Assembly (NCBI GenBank): GCA_023399155.1
Contig: JAEWQP010000006.1
Span: 310,001-374,000 of the forward strand
Direction: 5' to 3'
Source: Verrucomicrobiota bacterium
GTDB taxonomy: Bacteria; Verrucomicrobiota; Verrucomicrobiia; Opitutales; Opitutaceae
DNA length: 64,000 nucleotides
Numbering within the stretch: position 1 is the first letter of the stretch; each line of letters starts with the position of its first letter. The position numbers and the translations under genes are program-made. The notes beneath the pieces are model-generated. The model worked only from the letters and a program-made list of their open reading frames with translations, was not told where the DNA came from and did not search any database. This document shows, one piece after another, positions 1-9,130 of the stretch.

Positions 1-2
1 CC

Positions 3-446
3 GTATTCACACTGGTCTTTTGCGTCTCGCTGATGCCGCTCCTCGCGGGGGCGGCTTCGAAGCGCGGTGCGGAGGCGCATTTTGAGAAAGCCGATGCCGA
101 CCGCGACGGAAGTGTCACGAAAGCGGAGCACATCGCGTGCGCCCGGGACACCTTCGCGGCCATGGATGCCGACGGCGACGGAAGACTCACCGCCGCGGAA
201 TTGGATGCCGCCGGTGACGCAAGGCAGCACGCTCCCATGGCGGAACAGGATGCCCCGACTGCAGCGGAGAGAATCAAGATGATGGACCGCGATGGCGATG
301 GCGCGCTGGCCGCGCACGAGCATGCAGCCGGTGCGGATGCCATGTTCCAGAAGATGGATACCGATCGAGACGGCGTGCTCACAAAGTCGGAACTGGTCGA
401 CGGCCATGCCAAGACGATGAAGGAGCACGGGAAGCCGCAATCCTAG
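3..446 (+). CDS. Secreted EF-hand calcium-binding protein (5' end outside window)
   Basis: The frame is open to the left edge. Upstream of the first Met (33) it reads a hydrophobic stretch (VFTLVFCVSLMPLLAGAAS), which is the end of a signal peptide, so the true start lies outside the window. The mature part has at least four EF-hand loops of the DxDxDG type (DADRDGSVT, DADGDGRLT, DRDGDGALA, DTDRDGVLT), spaced as in calmodulin-like calcium sensors. It is probably an exported Ca2+-binding protein; partner and role are unknown. The hydrophilic, Ala-rich linker is usual for this family in GC-rich bacteria. Confidence 0.85.
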   Translation, partial: VFTLVFCVSLMPLLAGAASKRGAEAHFEKADADRDGSVTKAEHIACARDTFAAMDADGDGRLTAAELDAAGDARQHAPMAEQDAPTAAERIKMMDRDGDGALAAHEHAAGADAMFQKMDTDRDGVLTKSELVDGHAKTMKEHGKPQS

Positions 447-607
447 GGGTGGCCAACGCTGCTCCGAGGCAATTCGGCGGCGCGCAAGGGCTCGCATCCA
501 CGCGTTCGAATCGCGGCATGAAAGCGAGGCCGGAAAGGCTCGGGCGGCGACTTTCCGGCCCGCTATCGTCCCAGGAAGCGTGTAGCCTGATGGAGCGCGA
601 CGATGCC

Positions 608-2251
608 TCAGGTTCCCGGTTGGCAGAAGCACGAACTTGATATCGTGACGTCCGCCTTCGCCCAGACCTTCTTGAAGCGCGCGAAGTAGTTCGCGGCCTC
701 ACCGTGTCGACCCTGCTGCGTGAGGGCTGAGGCGAGACCGAACAGGGACCAGCCATTCTCCGGAAGGCGCGCGAGGTCGTCGCGATACACTTGTGCGGCT
801 TCGGCGTGGCGGCCGTGCGCCATCAGGCTGGCTCCCAGAGCATGGCGCACCGGCAGGATCCAGCCCGGAGGTTCGTCGTAGCGGAGCTTGTCCTCGGCCT
901 CGATGGCCTCGCGCAGCGCCGCGAAGCCGGCGTCGAGCTCGCCCTCGCGCAGGAGGATCTCGCCCTCGACCATGGGACGCATGACCGCGAGGACCATCCC
1001 GGCTGTGTTGTTGCTGACCGTCGTGCCTTCCGGGATACGCAGGATGGCGGCGGTGAACTCCTTCTGCGCGGCGCGCGCCGCGGCTGGATCTCCCTTCGCG
1101 GACAACGCAATCGCGCGGGCGGCATGGCGCGCCGCCTTGGTGAACGGCATGTGTTCCGGATACCGATCCGGGGCGGCGAGGATATCATCCCAGCGGCCGA
1201 AGCGAATGAGCACCTCGAAGGGCATCGCTCCGAGGAACTCGAGCATCGGCGCCCACTCCTGGAGGATCTCCGGCGGGATCTCCTCGACCATGGTGCGGAT
1301 TTCGCGCAGGGCGAGTTCGCTCTGGCCGGTCATCATCGCCGCCCACGCGAGCATGTGACGGTTGTGTGCGGCATAGACCACGAGGAAGTCGCGCGGCGGA
1401 CCGACGACGGCGCGATAACGCTGGTCCGCGGCGATGGCATCGAGATTTGACTCGATCGCCTTGTGCCACTGGCCGACCCGGATGTCGATGTGGGACGGCA
1501 TGTGCACGTTGTGGGCGAGGCCCGGCTGGAGGGTGCGAAGGCGGTCGGCCGCATCGATCGCCAGTTCCGGCCGCGGGGACGCCTCGACCGCGTGGATATG
1601 GAGATGATTCGCGAACGGATGCCGCTCGTTCAGCTTCAGAACGGCGTCGAGCACGGCGATCACCTCGTCCGTGCCCGGCTGGGCCGTGCCCTCGGGTGTC
1701 CACTGATCCCAGGGACGCAGGTCCATCAAAGATTCTGCGAAGAGTGCGCCGATGTCCGCGTCATCAGGATAAGCCTGCCAGGCGCGGCGCATGGCGTCGG
1801 CATAGGCCTGATCGAGCGGCATTCGGTCTTCCGGCTGCGGGTTGGCATAGCGGGCGCCCAGGGCGGCGATGAGGGCGCGTTCGACCGGCGTCGCGCCGGC
1901 GGCGTGTTGCCGCGCCAGTTCCAACTCCCGCCATGCCTGCGCCGCCCGAGGTGGAGGCACGGCCGGGAAGTTGATATGCGGCCCGCAGGCGAGGGCGATG
2001 CCCCAATGGGCCATCGCGCAGGTCGGATCGAGGCGTGCCGCCTCCTCGAAGGAGCGGATCGCCATGCCGTGGTTAAACCCGAAGAGCAGGTTGAATCCCT
2101 GGTCGAAATAACGCTGCGCCTCGGGCGAGCGGGTGGTGATCGGGCGCGAATGCGACCCGAGCCCCTCGAGGAGCGGAACGGTGTCGGCACGCAGCGGGGG
2201 CGCGACGGCTAGAAGGACAAGAAACAGCGGGAGGATACGACGTGTGTTCAT
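608..2251 (-). CDS. Secreted TPR protein with conserved His motifs
   Basis: A 547-residue protein started at the Met before a clean signal peptide (MNTRRILPLFLVLLAVAPP); the open frame runs 61 codons further upstream but reads as non-coding. TPR-like helices occur near residues 40-90 (YFDQGFNLLFGFNHGMAIRS) and again near the C terminus. Between them are NHLHIHAVE (215-223) and HNVHMPSHI (247-255), which look like a buried metal or catalytic site. The last residues carry a Cys-x-Cys (SSSCFCQ, 541 and 543). Similar periplasmic TPR proteins are common in environmental bacteria, but I know of no assigned activity. No strong Shine-Dalgarno is seen. It is followed on the same strand (upstream in coordinates) by the LuxR-type regulator gene. 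Confidence 0.8.
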   Translation of the reverse strand: MNTRRILPLFLVLLAVAPPLRADTVPLLEGLGSHSRPITTRSPEAQRYFDQGFNLLFGFNHGMAIRSFEEAARLDPTCAMAHWGIALACGPHINFPAVPPPRAAQAWRELELARQHAAGATPVERALIAALGARYANPQPEDRMPLDQAYADAMRRAWQAYPDDADIGALFAESLMDLRPWDQWTPEGTAQPGTDEVIAVLDAVLKLNERHPFANHLHIHAVEASPRPELAIDAADRLRTLQPGLAHNVHMPSHIDIRVGQWHKAIESNLDAIAADQRYRAVVGPPRDFLVVYAAHNRHMLAWAAMMTGQSELALREIRTMVEEIPPEILQEWAPMLEFLGAMPFEVLIRFGRWDDILAAPDRYPEHMPFTKAARHAARAIALSAKGDPAAARAAQKEFTAAILRIPEGTTVSNNTAGMVLAVMRPMVEGEILLREGELDAGFAALREAIEAEDKLRYDEPPGWILPVRHALGASLMAHGRHAEAAQVYRDDLARLPENGWSLFGLASALTQQGRHGEAANYFARFKKVWAKADVTISSSCFCQPGT

Positions 2252-2453
2252 GGGACGGAAGGAAGGGCGTTGTTGCCGGAGCGGGCGCCGAGCGCCTTTG
2301 TCCGGGTGGTGCCGCCCTGGAGGCAGCGCATGCCCTGGGTTGGTTGGAAGGAACGGCGCTACGGTAGCAGCCGGACCCCGCCCTCCGATAGTCGCAGAAT
2401 TACCGTATTGGTGCGGTTGATTCGCGGTGGCCATCCGGCCACCGGCCGCGAGA

Positions 2454-4499
2454 TCAACGCTCGCTGCCTGCGAGCCGCGTCGCGGCTTCCGTGCGCGTGC
2501 GGCAGTTCAGGCGCGCGAGCACATGGGCGACGTGCATGTCCACTGTCCGGACAGAAACCCCGAGGCGCGTCGCGATCTCCTTGTTCGTCAACCCGCGCGC
2601 GACCTCGCATGCGACTTCGCGCTGTCGCGATGAAAGCATGCTCCATCCGTCGGGAGCCTGCGCACGGGGTCGACCCGCGGAAGGCGCAAGCAGGGCATCG
2701 GCGCGTGCGAGCAGCGGCCGCGCCCCGAGACGGCGCGCGCGTTGGCGCGCTGCCTGCAGATGGTCGAGCGCCTCGTCAATGCATCCGCCGAGGCGGAGCG
2801 CGGCGCCGAGCCGGAGCCGGCAATGGATGGGCTCGAGCGCCAGTTCGCGCTGCTCGTAGGCGGCGAGCGCACGGCGAAATCCTGCGGTGGCTTGATCCGG
2901 GTGGCCGTCCAACAGCGCGAGCTCGGCTGCACCAAAATACGCGGCGCCGGCCGACTCGGGATTGGCGGTGAGCGATGCGATCCGATCGAGCGCCTCGGCT
3001 GCAGCTGCGGCGTCGTCGCGCCGGCCCTGTGCGGCGAAGAAGGAGACGGCGGCAGTCAGGCCCGGGATCGCGTCGTGCCGGTCGTCCGTGCCGCTCCAGA
3101 AGTCGATCAACGCACGGTAGCGCGTCGCGGCCGATTCGGGCCTGGCCTGAAGTTCATCCACCAGCGCGAGGCCGAGGAGATTGAAGAAGTCCATCAGCAG
3201 CAGCCCGATCTCTCGGCACCCATCGAGGCTCTGCTGGAGCAGGCGAAGGGCGGGACGCGTCTCGCCGCGGTGCGCGAGGAGCAGTCCCTGCACGCTCTGG
3301 GCGACGTGCCGGGAGGCGGGGGCGATCGTGCGATCCCCGATCACCCGTCGCGCGGTGTCGTCGCTGCGCCTCCAGTTGCCGGAACGGAAGTACGAGTAGG
3401 CAAGGCAGCCCAGGCAGATTCCCGCCGTCTGTTCCTCGTCGTGCTTCCGGCAATACGCGAGTGCGCTGGAGAATGCCGACTGCTCGTCGGGATAGTGCGA
3501 CGCATACTCCTGGACCGTTCCGAGCAGCCGGTAGGCTTCGGCCGCGGCGGTGGTCAGCCGGTGGCGAAGCGCCAGCGCGAGCGCCGCACGGATCTCCGCA
3601 GCGGCCTCCGATGTCTCGCCGAGCATGCCGAGAATCATTCCGTAGAGCGTCTGGGCCTGGGCACGCAGCGCCGGATCGGCGACGCGTCCGGCGGCGCTGA
3701 CCGCCGTCTCCGCGGCCTCCCGTGCGAACATGAACTGGCCTGCATAGGCGAGCCCGCTCGCGGCCGCCAGGGCCGCCTCCACGCACTCGCGGTCTCGACC
3801 GAGTGCGGCAAAATCCCGTGCCGCCGCCCGCCGCGCCCGCGCGCTTTCCACATGGCGCCCTTCCAGGGCAAGGAGGGCGGCGAGCACGAGGCTTGATTCC
3901 GCCCGGACGACCGGACGTTCGCTCCACGGCGCGGCGGATGCCCAGCCGCGAAGTTCGGCGGCGGCGCTCACCGGCTCGCCGGCGAGCGAGGTGCATCTGG
4001 CGAGCCCCTGAAGGGCCCTCACGGCGATGCTGTCGGGCGTATCGGTGGGCAGGAGGGCCAGGGCCCGGAAGAAGCAGCCCTTCGCCGCGGCGTGACGATG
4101 GCGGGCACAATGCCGTTCGGCGGCGGCGAGAAATGCCTCCGCCGCCTGGGCCGGCTCGCCCGCGGCTTCGAAATGTGCGGCGGCGGTCTCGAGGTGGTCC
4201 GCGTGTCGCCGACACTCGCGCGCCAGGGTGAGGTGAACCCTCTGGCGCTGCGACCACGGGGCGAATAGGGCCGGATCAGTGGACGCAATCCGCTCGGCCA
4301 CCGCAAACCCGGACTCCGTCTCGCACAACAGGGTCTGCTCCAGAAGACCGTCGATGTGCCGGTCGGAGACGCCGAAGCTTCGCGTCCAGCCGATCGGCAG
4401 TGGGCGCGGGTGAAGCAGGGCGCCGAGGAGGAGGTCCTGCGCCGGGGCCGGGCATGCCGTCCACCAGCGTGGCGGCACGGGGCGCGCTGTAGTTGCCAT
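2454..4499 (-). CDS. LuxR-family transcriptional regulator with TPR-like helical region
   Basis: The last 65 residues form a GerE/LuxR helix-turn-helix (LSSRQREVACEVARGLTNKE, then VSVRTVDMHVAHVLARLNC). The preceding ~550 residues are Ala/Leu-rich helical repeats like the MalT/LAL family sensor region. No Walker A or B motif is visible, so the N-terminal NTPase of classical LAL regulators is missing, or was lost upstream. I placed the start at MATTARPVP (680 residues). The frame is open to 4820, but that extension is Arg/Pro-rich and does not look like protein. The regulator is presumably cytoplasmic and DNA-binding; its effector and targets cannot be read from the sequence. Confidence 0.8.
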   Translation of the reverse strand: MATTARPVPPRWWTACPAPAQDLLLGALLHPRPLPIGWTRSFGVSDRHIDGLLEQTLLCETESGFAVAERIASTDPALFAPWSQRQRVHLTLARECRRHADHLETAAAHFEAAGEPAQAAEAFLAAAERHCARHRHAAAKGCFFRALALLPTDTPDSIAVRALQGLARCTSLAGEPVSAAAELRGWASAAPWSERPVVRAESSLVLAALLALEGRHVESARARRAAARDFAALGRDRECVEAALAAASGLAYAGQFMFAREAAETAVSAAGRVADPALRAQAQTLYGMILGMLGETSEAAAEIRAALALALRHRLTTAAAEAYRLLGTVQEYASHYPDEQSAFSSALAYCRKHDEEQTAGICLGCLAYSYFRSGNWRRSDDTARRVIGDRTIAPASRHVAQSVQGLLLAHRGETRPALRLLQQSLDGCREIGLLLMDFFNLLGLALVDELQARPESAATRYRALIDFWSGTDDRHDAIPGLTAAVSFFAAQGRRDDAAAAAEALDRIASLTANPESAGAAYFGAAELALLDGHPDQATAGFRRALAAYEQRELALEPIHCRLRLGAALRLGGCIDEALDHLQAARQRARRLGARPLLARADALLAPSAGRPRAQAPDGWSMLSSRQREVACEVARGLTNKEIATRLGVSVRTVDMHVAHVLARLNCRTRTEAATRLAGSER

Positions 4500-4985
4500 C
4501 GCGATACTCGAGCGGGCGGATGAGAGGCGTGGATCGGTGAAACACCCCGGAGTCGCACCGCGGTGCCCATCGGGACGGGGGGAGGCACGGCGGCGGCTGG
4601 AGGGCGGGATGGCCGCGCGCGAGTGGCGGCGACGCGTCGCCAGCGTGTCACGATCCGGCTTCTGCACAAGCAAAAGCATCCCGCGGCCTCCGTCCCTTGC
4701 AGCATGCACGAACAGGGCGCCCGGCGCGGTCCGACGGACAGCCGCCGGGGTGCTTTGCGCAGACCTCGGGAAAGTTCCCATCTCGCACGGATCTCCGCCT
4801 GCCAGGCTGCACGTGACCATGGCCGGCGCGCTCCGTGTCTGAACGCGAGATCACTTGGATGAACAGAGCCGTGCGCAGGGCTGCCGCCCATCGGAATTGA
4901 CGCCCCCTGCGGCGTGTGGACAGTGCTCCGGTGCAACCCTTCCCCCCGGGGCGCCGCAGTCACTCACCAAGGACTGCAGACTCGC
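4500..4985. other. Intergenic region between divergent genes
   Basis: About 485 bases lie between the LuxR-type gene (leftward) and the DUF418 gene (rightward). Open frames on both strands have poor, Arg-rich composition and no recognisable domain. It probably holds both promoters. I found no convincing -35/-10 pair, palindrome or RNA structure. Confidence 0.4.
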
Positions 4986-6230
4986 ATGACCACGTCCACT
5001 CATGTCGCGGGGCCGGGCCCCGTTCGTATCCAGATGATCGACGCGCTGCGCGGATCGGCCCTCGCGGGGATCGTGCTGTTGCATTCGATCGAGCATTGGG
5101 ATTTCATGCGCTATCCGGAGAATCCGCCGGAATGGCTGCGCACCCTCAACGGGTTTACGCATGACGCCGGGTTCTTCCTCTTCGGCGGCAAAGCCTACGG
5201 CGTGTTCGCGCTTCTTTTCGGCGTGAGCTTTTTCCTCCTCCTCGGCGGCTGGGCGCGCCGCGGCCAGGGCTCCGGCGGACGCTTCGCCTGGCGGCTGACG
5301 GTGCTGGCCTGCTTCGGCTACCTGCACGGTCTCATCTACTGCGGGGACTTCCTGCTGATGATCGCGCTGCTCGGTTTCCCGCTCATCCTGCTCAACCGCC
5401 TGGGCACGCGTGCCCTGGCCTGGATCGCGGTCGCACTGCTGCTCCAGCTTCCGTCGCTTGCGCAAACGGCGCGCGTCCTGTTCGACTCCGGCAACGTCGC
5501 GCCGCAGCCGTATCACTGGTCGCTCTACGGGCAGCTCTTGCCGGTCTTTGCGGAGGGGAGCTTTTTTGACGTCGTTCGCATCAACATGGCCACGGGTCAG
5601 CTTTCGCGTCTGATGTGGAACATCGAGACCGGACGCTACACGCAGATGCTGGGACTGTTCGTCCTGGGATTGCTGCTCGGGCGCGCGGGCGTGCTCACCG
5701 ATCCAAGCCGGGCGCGCGCCTTTGGCCAACGCGCCCTCGCCTGGGGTGCGGTCGGTTTTGCCGTGCTCTATCCGCTCAAGCGGATGGCCGCGCATGCCGC
5801 CCTCGGGGACATGGCGCGCTACGAGGTGAACAATCTCGCCGCCGCCTACTGCAACGTTTCGCAGATCGCTCTCTGGGTCGGTGCTTTCATCCTTCTCTGG
5901 CAGACCCGGCCCGGCGGTCGCGTGCTGGCGCTGCTCGCGCCGTACGGTCGCATGACCCTGACGGCCTACGTCATGCAGTCGCTGATCGGTGCGCCCTTGT
6001 TTTATGGATACGGCCTGGCGCTCTACCGGCACGCCGGCCCGTTCTACAGCGTGTTCATCGGCGCGGCGATGGTCGTGGCGCAATGCGCGCTGGCGCACCT
6101 GTGGTTCCGGCATTTCCTCTACGGGCCCCTGGAATGGCTCTGGCGATCGCTTACCATGCTGTCCTTCGCCACGCCGCTCCGCCGGCGTGAGCCCGCACCG
6201 GCACCCGCACCGGTCGCGGCGCTTCCCTGA
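4986..6230 (+). CDS. DUF418/YeiB-type integral membrane protein
   Basis: Starting at MTTSTHV the product has 414 residues and about ten hydrophobic segments. It opens with the family signature IQMIDALRGSALAGIVLLHS, followed by a short periplasmic region. The C-terminal half has the DUF418 pattern (LLAPYGRMTLTAYVMQSLIG and the following YGLALY). DUF418 proteins resemble acyltransferase-3 proteins and are predicted to act at the cytoplasmic membrane; no substrate is established. The upstream 24 codons are open but lack coding character. The adjacent LuxR-type regulator is divergent and could control it, which is inference only. Confidence 0.88.
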   Translation: MTTSTHVAGPGPVRIQMIDALRGSALAGIVLLHSIEHWDFMRYPENPPEWLRTLNGFTHDAGFFLFGGKAYGVFALLFGVSFFLLLGGWARRGQGSGGRFAWRLTVLACFGYLHGLIYCGDFLLMIALLGFPLILLNRLGTRALAWIAVALLLQLPSLAQTARVLFDSGNVAPQPYHWSLYGQLLPVFAEGSFFDVVRINMATGQLSRLMWNIETGRYTQMLGLFVLGLLLGRAGVLTDPSRARAFGQRALAWGAVGFAVLYPLKRMAAHAALGDMARYEVNNLAAAYCNVSQIALWVGAFILLWQTRPGGRVLALLAPYGRMTLTAYVMQSLIGAPLFYGYGLALYRHAGPFYSVFIGAAMVVAQCALAHLWFRHFLYGPLEWLWRSLTMLSFATPLRRREPAPAPAPVAALP

Positions 6231-6492
6231 CGCTTCGGCTACGCATGCTTCATCGTGCGCAGCGCGGTGACGATTGTATCACGGATTCACCGGGGAAAGT
6301 GTCCTCGGGACTTCCTCCCCTTTGAACTCTGTCACTCCGGGGATGCGATGGGATCGCCCGGGTGAACCTCGCGCGGAGGGCGGGGCTCGAGATTCTGGAT
6401 TGTACGTTCGCCCTCATCCTGGTCGGCCGCGCCGACATCGAGAGGTTCACGAGGGCGGGCGTATCGTTTCCGGGGAGGCCCGGGACCCGTCC

Positions 6493-7806
6493 TCAGAGCA
6501 GGCAGAGTTCGTTCAGGTAGTCCTCGAGGTGAGTGTACCCGTCGCCATCGACGTCGCCGTTCGCGTCGGTCGCGTCGTGCGGATCGAGGCCACGCGCGCG
6601 CTCCCAGGCGTCGGGCATGCCGTCGTTGTCCTCGTCGGCCGGTGCGGTTCCGGCATCGAGCCCGGGCCAGCCGCCGACTTCGGCCTGGGAGTCGATGATG
6701 CGGCCGCCACGGGTGCGCACATGCTCGACGATGCGGGCGTCGACGGCGTCGCGCCGGGGCTTGGTCGCGCCGGCCGAGTCGAGCACGAGGGCGAGCGCTT
6801 CGTCGGCTGTGACCGTCGTGACGGGCGGCATGTCGAAGGGCGTATCGGTTGTCGTCACCTGGCGCCTTCCGTCGAAGGCAACCACGTTGAAGAACCGCGT
6901 GTTGTCCGCGGTCAGCGCGGGCATGCCGTCGACCACGTTGTCGCGAATGAAGAACTGGATGTCGGAATCGCGGCCGATCGTGATGGGTGTCTTCGCCCTG
7001 CTATCGGGTCCCGGCCGGATGTAGTTGCCGACATAGTTCACGAGCAGCCGGCCCTGCGTGAGCCCCGTGGCGGTTGCACCATGATTGTAGATCACATTGT
7101 TGCGGACGTCGAAGGTTGGCGTGCCGCGACCGTAGTAGTCGCCGAGGCGCGGATTTCGCGCGTCGGCGTGGGCCCATAGATTGTGGTGCCAGGAGACGCG
7201 GCCGGTTGCGCGCGAAAGTGAGCCGAAGCCGTGCGGGCCCTTCACGTGCTTGCTACCGCGCAGCGGCTCGGCGATCAGGCACCACTGCACCGTGATGTCC
7301 GACACCGCGCCGGAGATCGAAAGCGCCTCGTCGATCGACCACGAGGTGGAGCAATGATCGAGGATCACATGCGAGGAGCCGCCGAGTATGCTGATGCAGT
7401 CGACCTGTTGCGCTGATTCGTCGCCGAGGCGGCTGCGAAGGTGGCGCACGATCACATGATTGGTTGTGATGATCAGCGGGTGATCGCGCAGGCAGATGCC
7501 TCCGCCGGGCGCGGACTGGCCGGCGATCGTGATGTAGGGATGGCGCAGGACGAGCGGGCTGCGGAGCGCGATCGTGCCGCCCACGCGGAAGACCACCGTG
7601 CGCACGCCGCTCGCCTCGCAGGCCGCGCGGAGGCTGCCGGGGCCGTCGTCGTTCAGATTCGTGACGGCAATCACCGTGCCACCGCGGCCGCCGGGCGTCA
7701 TGGCGCCCGCGCCCTCAGCGCCGGGAAAGGCGGGAACGTCGCCGGCGAGACGTCCGGCACCGAGCAGGATGAGCCCTGCACAACAAAGCGGGATCAGGAG
7801 TTTCAT
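6493..7806 (-). CDS. Secreted pectate lyase-like protein (PL1-type beta-helix)
   Basis: A 437-residue protein with a signal peptide (MKLLIPLCCAGLILLGAG). The mature N terminus reads FPGAEGAGAMTPGGRGG and VTNLNDDGPGSLRAA, the usual opening of PL1-like parallel beta-helix pectate lyases. Repeated strand motifs follow (VIVRHLRSR, ILDHCSTSWSIDEALS, WHHNLWAHADARNPR). The C terminus carries a thrombospondin-3/EF-like calcium segment (DEDNDGMPDAWERARGLDP and DANGDVDGDGYTHLEDYL), a common tail of verrucomicrobial secreted enzymes. It is expected to cleave polygalacturonate by beta-elimination outside the cytoplasm. The start was chosen at the signal peptide; the open frame continues 76 codons upstream without coding character. 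Confidence 0.87.
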   Translation of the reverse strand: MKLLIPLCCAGLILLGAGRLAGDVPAFPGAEGAGAMTPGGRGGTVIAVTNLNDDGPGSLRAACEASGVRTVVFRVGGTIALRSPLVLRHPYITIAGQSAPGGGICLRDHPLIITTNHVIVRHLRSRLGDESAQQVDCISILGGSSHVILDHCSTSWSIDEALSISGAVSDITVQWCLIAEPLRGSKHVKGPHGFGSLSRATGRVSWHHNLWAHADARNPRLGDYYGRGTPTFDVRNNVIYNHGATATGLTQGRLLVNYVGNYIRPGPDSRAKTPITIGRDSDIQFFIRDNVVDGMPALTADNTRFFNVVAFDGRRQVTTTDTPFDMPPVTTVTADEALALVLDSAGATKPRRDAVDARIVEHVRTRGGRIIDSQAEVGGWPGLDAGTAPADEDNDGMPDAWERARGLDPHDATDANGDVDGDGYTHLEDYLNELCLL

Positions 7807-7874
7807 GGGGAAGAGCCGGCGCACGGACGGAGATTCGAGAGGTTTGGGGCGGCTGCGAGTACTTGAAAGGGGCG

Positions 7875-8744
7875 TCAGCCGATCTTTCGGTGGGCGAGGG
7901 CGAAGTAGGGGATCCGGTGCGTCTCCTCGAAGCCGACCGCGCCTGCGGTCCGCTCGGAACCGAGGTTTCCCTGGCGACACGACCAGACTGGCTCGAGACC
8001 GCGGGCGAGGCAATCGTCGATGAACGCCGTGCACGCGTGCGTGGCGAGCCCCAGTCCCTGATGGGCCGCGTGCGTTTCGATCCCGATCTCCAGTCGGTCG
8101 TCGAAGACAAACGCGGAGAACGCGAGACTCGCGATCGTGTCGCCGTGCATCACCGCCCAGGCTGTTCCATGGCGATCAAAGTCCGACGCCGTGCCCCAGA
8201 AGCAGCGCGGCGGCATCGTGGCGCCGGGCCAGCCTTCGAAGGCCGCCGCGCCGAGCCGGGCAATCCGGTAACCTTCGGGAAGCGGACGAGAACGCCGCGC
8301 GCGGTCCCGATCGTTCCGAATCCGGTAATTGAGGCGGACATGCTCGATCACGCGGTCCGATGCGGGCGCCTTGGGCCCTTCGGCGCCGGCCGGGTCGCCG
8401 CGAGTGGTTTCGCTTTCCGGTTGGACCGCGATCCCGGACCGAAGCCATGTGACCCAATGATCTGGATACACCTGGAGAAGCTCCGGCCGGGTGCGCGATC
8501 CACTGCGGTTTTCGAGATAGTCGAGGAGCGCCGCATTGAAGCCGGCGCCGCACGCTTCGCCGGCGAGGAGGGACATCCCGCAGGGGTGGGCGACGAGAAA
8601 CGCGCGCGGCTCCGCCGGTTCATCGACCAGCACGGAACCGGTCACGTGGCCCCGGAGGACGGCTTCCGCGAAATTCGTGTTGAACGGAATCGTCGCGAGA
8701 CGGGTCAGGAGGCGGGCATGGTCGGAGCGGGGCAAAACGTGCAT
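7875..8744 (-). CDS. GNAT-family N-acetyltransferase
   Basis: A 289-residue cytoplasmic protein. The C-terminal ~130 residues form the GNAT core: a strand ending in LEIGIETHAAHQGLGLATHACTAF, which contains the acetyl-CoA pyrophosphate loop (Q-G-L-G-L-A), then the helix and strand up to GFEETHRIPYFAL. The N-terminal half resembles the accessory region of PF12746-type GNATs. The start is the Met of MHVLPRSDHARLL; upstream codons are Arg-rich and non-coding in look. Substrate is unknown. It lies just upstream of the pectate lyase gene on the same strand (68-base gap), so co-transcription is possible. Confidence 0.82.
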   Translation of the reverse strand: MHVLPRSDHARLLTRLATIPFNTNFAEAVLRGHVTGSVLVDEPAEPRAFLVAHPCGMSLLAGEACGAGFNAALLDYLENRSGSRTRPELLQVYPDHWVTWLRSGIAVQPESETTRGDPAGAEGPKAPASDRVIEHVRLNYRIRNDRDRARRSRPLPEGYRIARLGAAAFEGWPGATMPPRCFWGTASDFDRHGTAWAVMHGDTIASLAFSAFVFDDRLEIGIETHAAHQGLGLATHACTAFIDDCLARGLEPVWSCRQGNLGSERTAGAVGFEETHRIPYFALAHRKIG

Positions 8745-9130
8745 GGCGCGCCCATTGCAGCGCGATGGAATGGGTTTGTCACTCCGGTAACCGCGCCGGC
8801 GAATCGTGGAGTCGCGCCGCGAACCGGGGATACGCGTTCGCGAGCGGCAGGACCGCGCCACGTTTCGCGGATGACGAACGCGGCTTCGGGCGTTCATCGG
8901 ACAGCTTCTCGGTCGCATGGACACAACTGCTGAGCATCGTGCACGCCCCGAGAGCGGTTGACGCTTGGGTGTGTCCAACCTCAATCTCGGAAGCCTCATG
9001 TATCACGCGTCGAAGATCGGTGGGACCGGGAGGACGTGGAGCCGGCATCCACGGAAGTTCGCCACGAACGCCTGCCATGCGACCAGGCCTCGGGTGTTGG
9101 CGTGCGGGATTTACTCCAGGACACCCCGTC
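8745..9130. other. Intergenic region between divergent genes
   Basis: About 386 bases separate the GNAT gene from the glycosyltransferase gene. I see no supported gene, tRNA or palindrome. It should hold two divergent promoters. Confidence 0.35.

Noticed and set aside
4500..4820. N-terminal extension of the LuxR-type gene
   Set aside because: The frame is open, but the residues are Arg/Pro-rich with no domain, and the better start lies at 4499.
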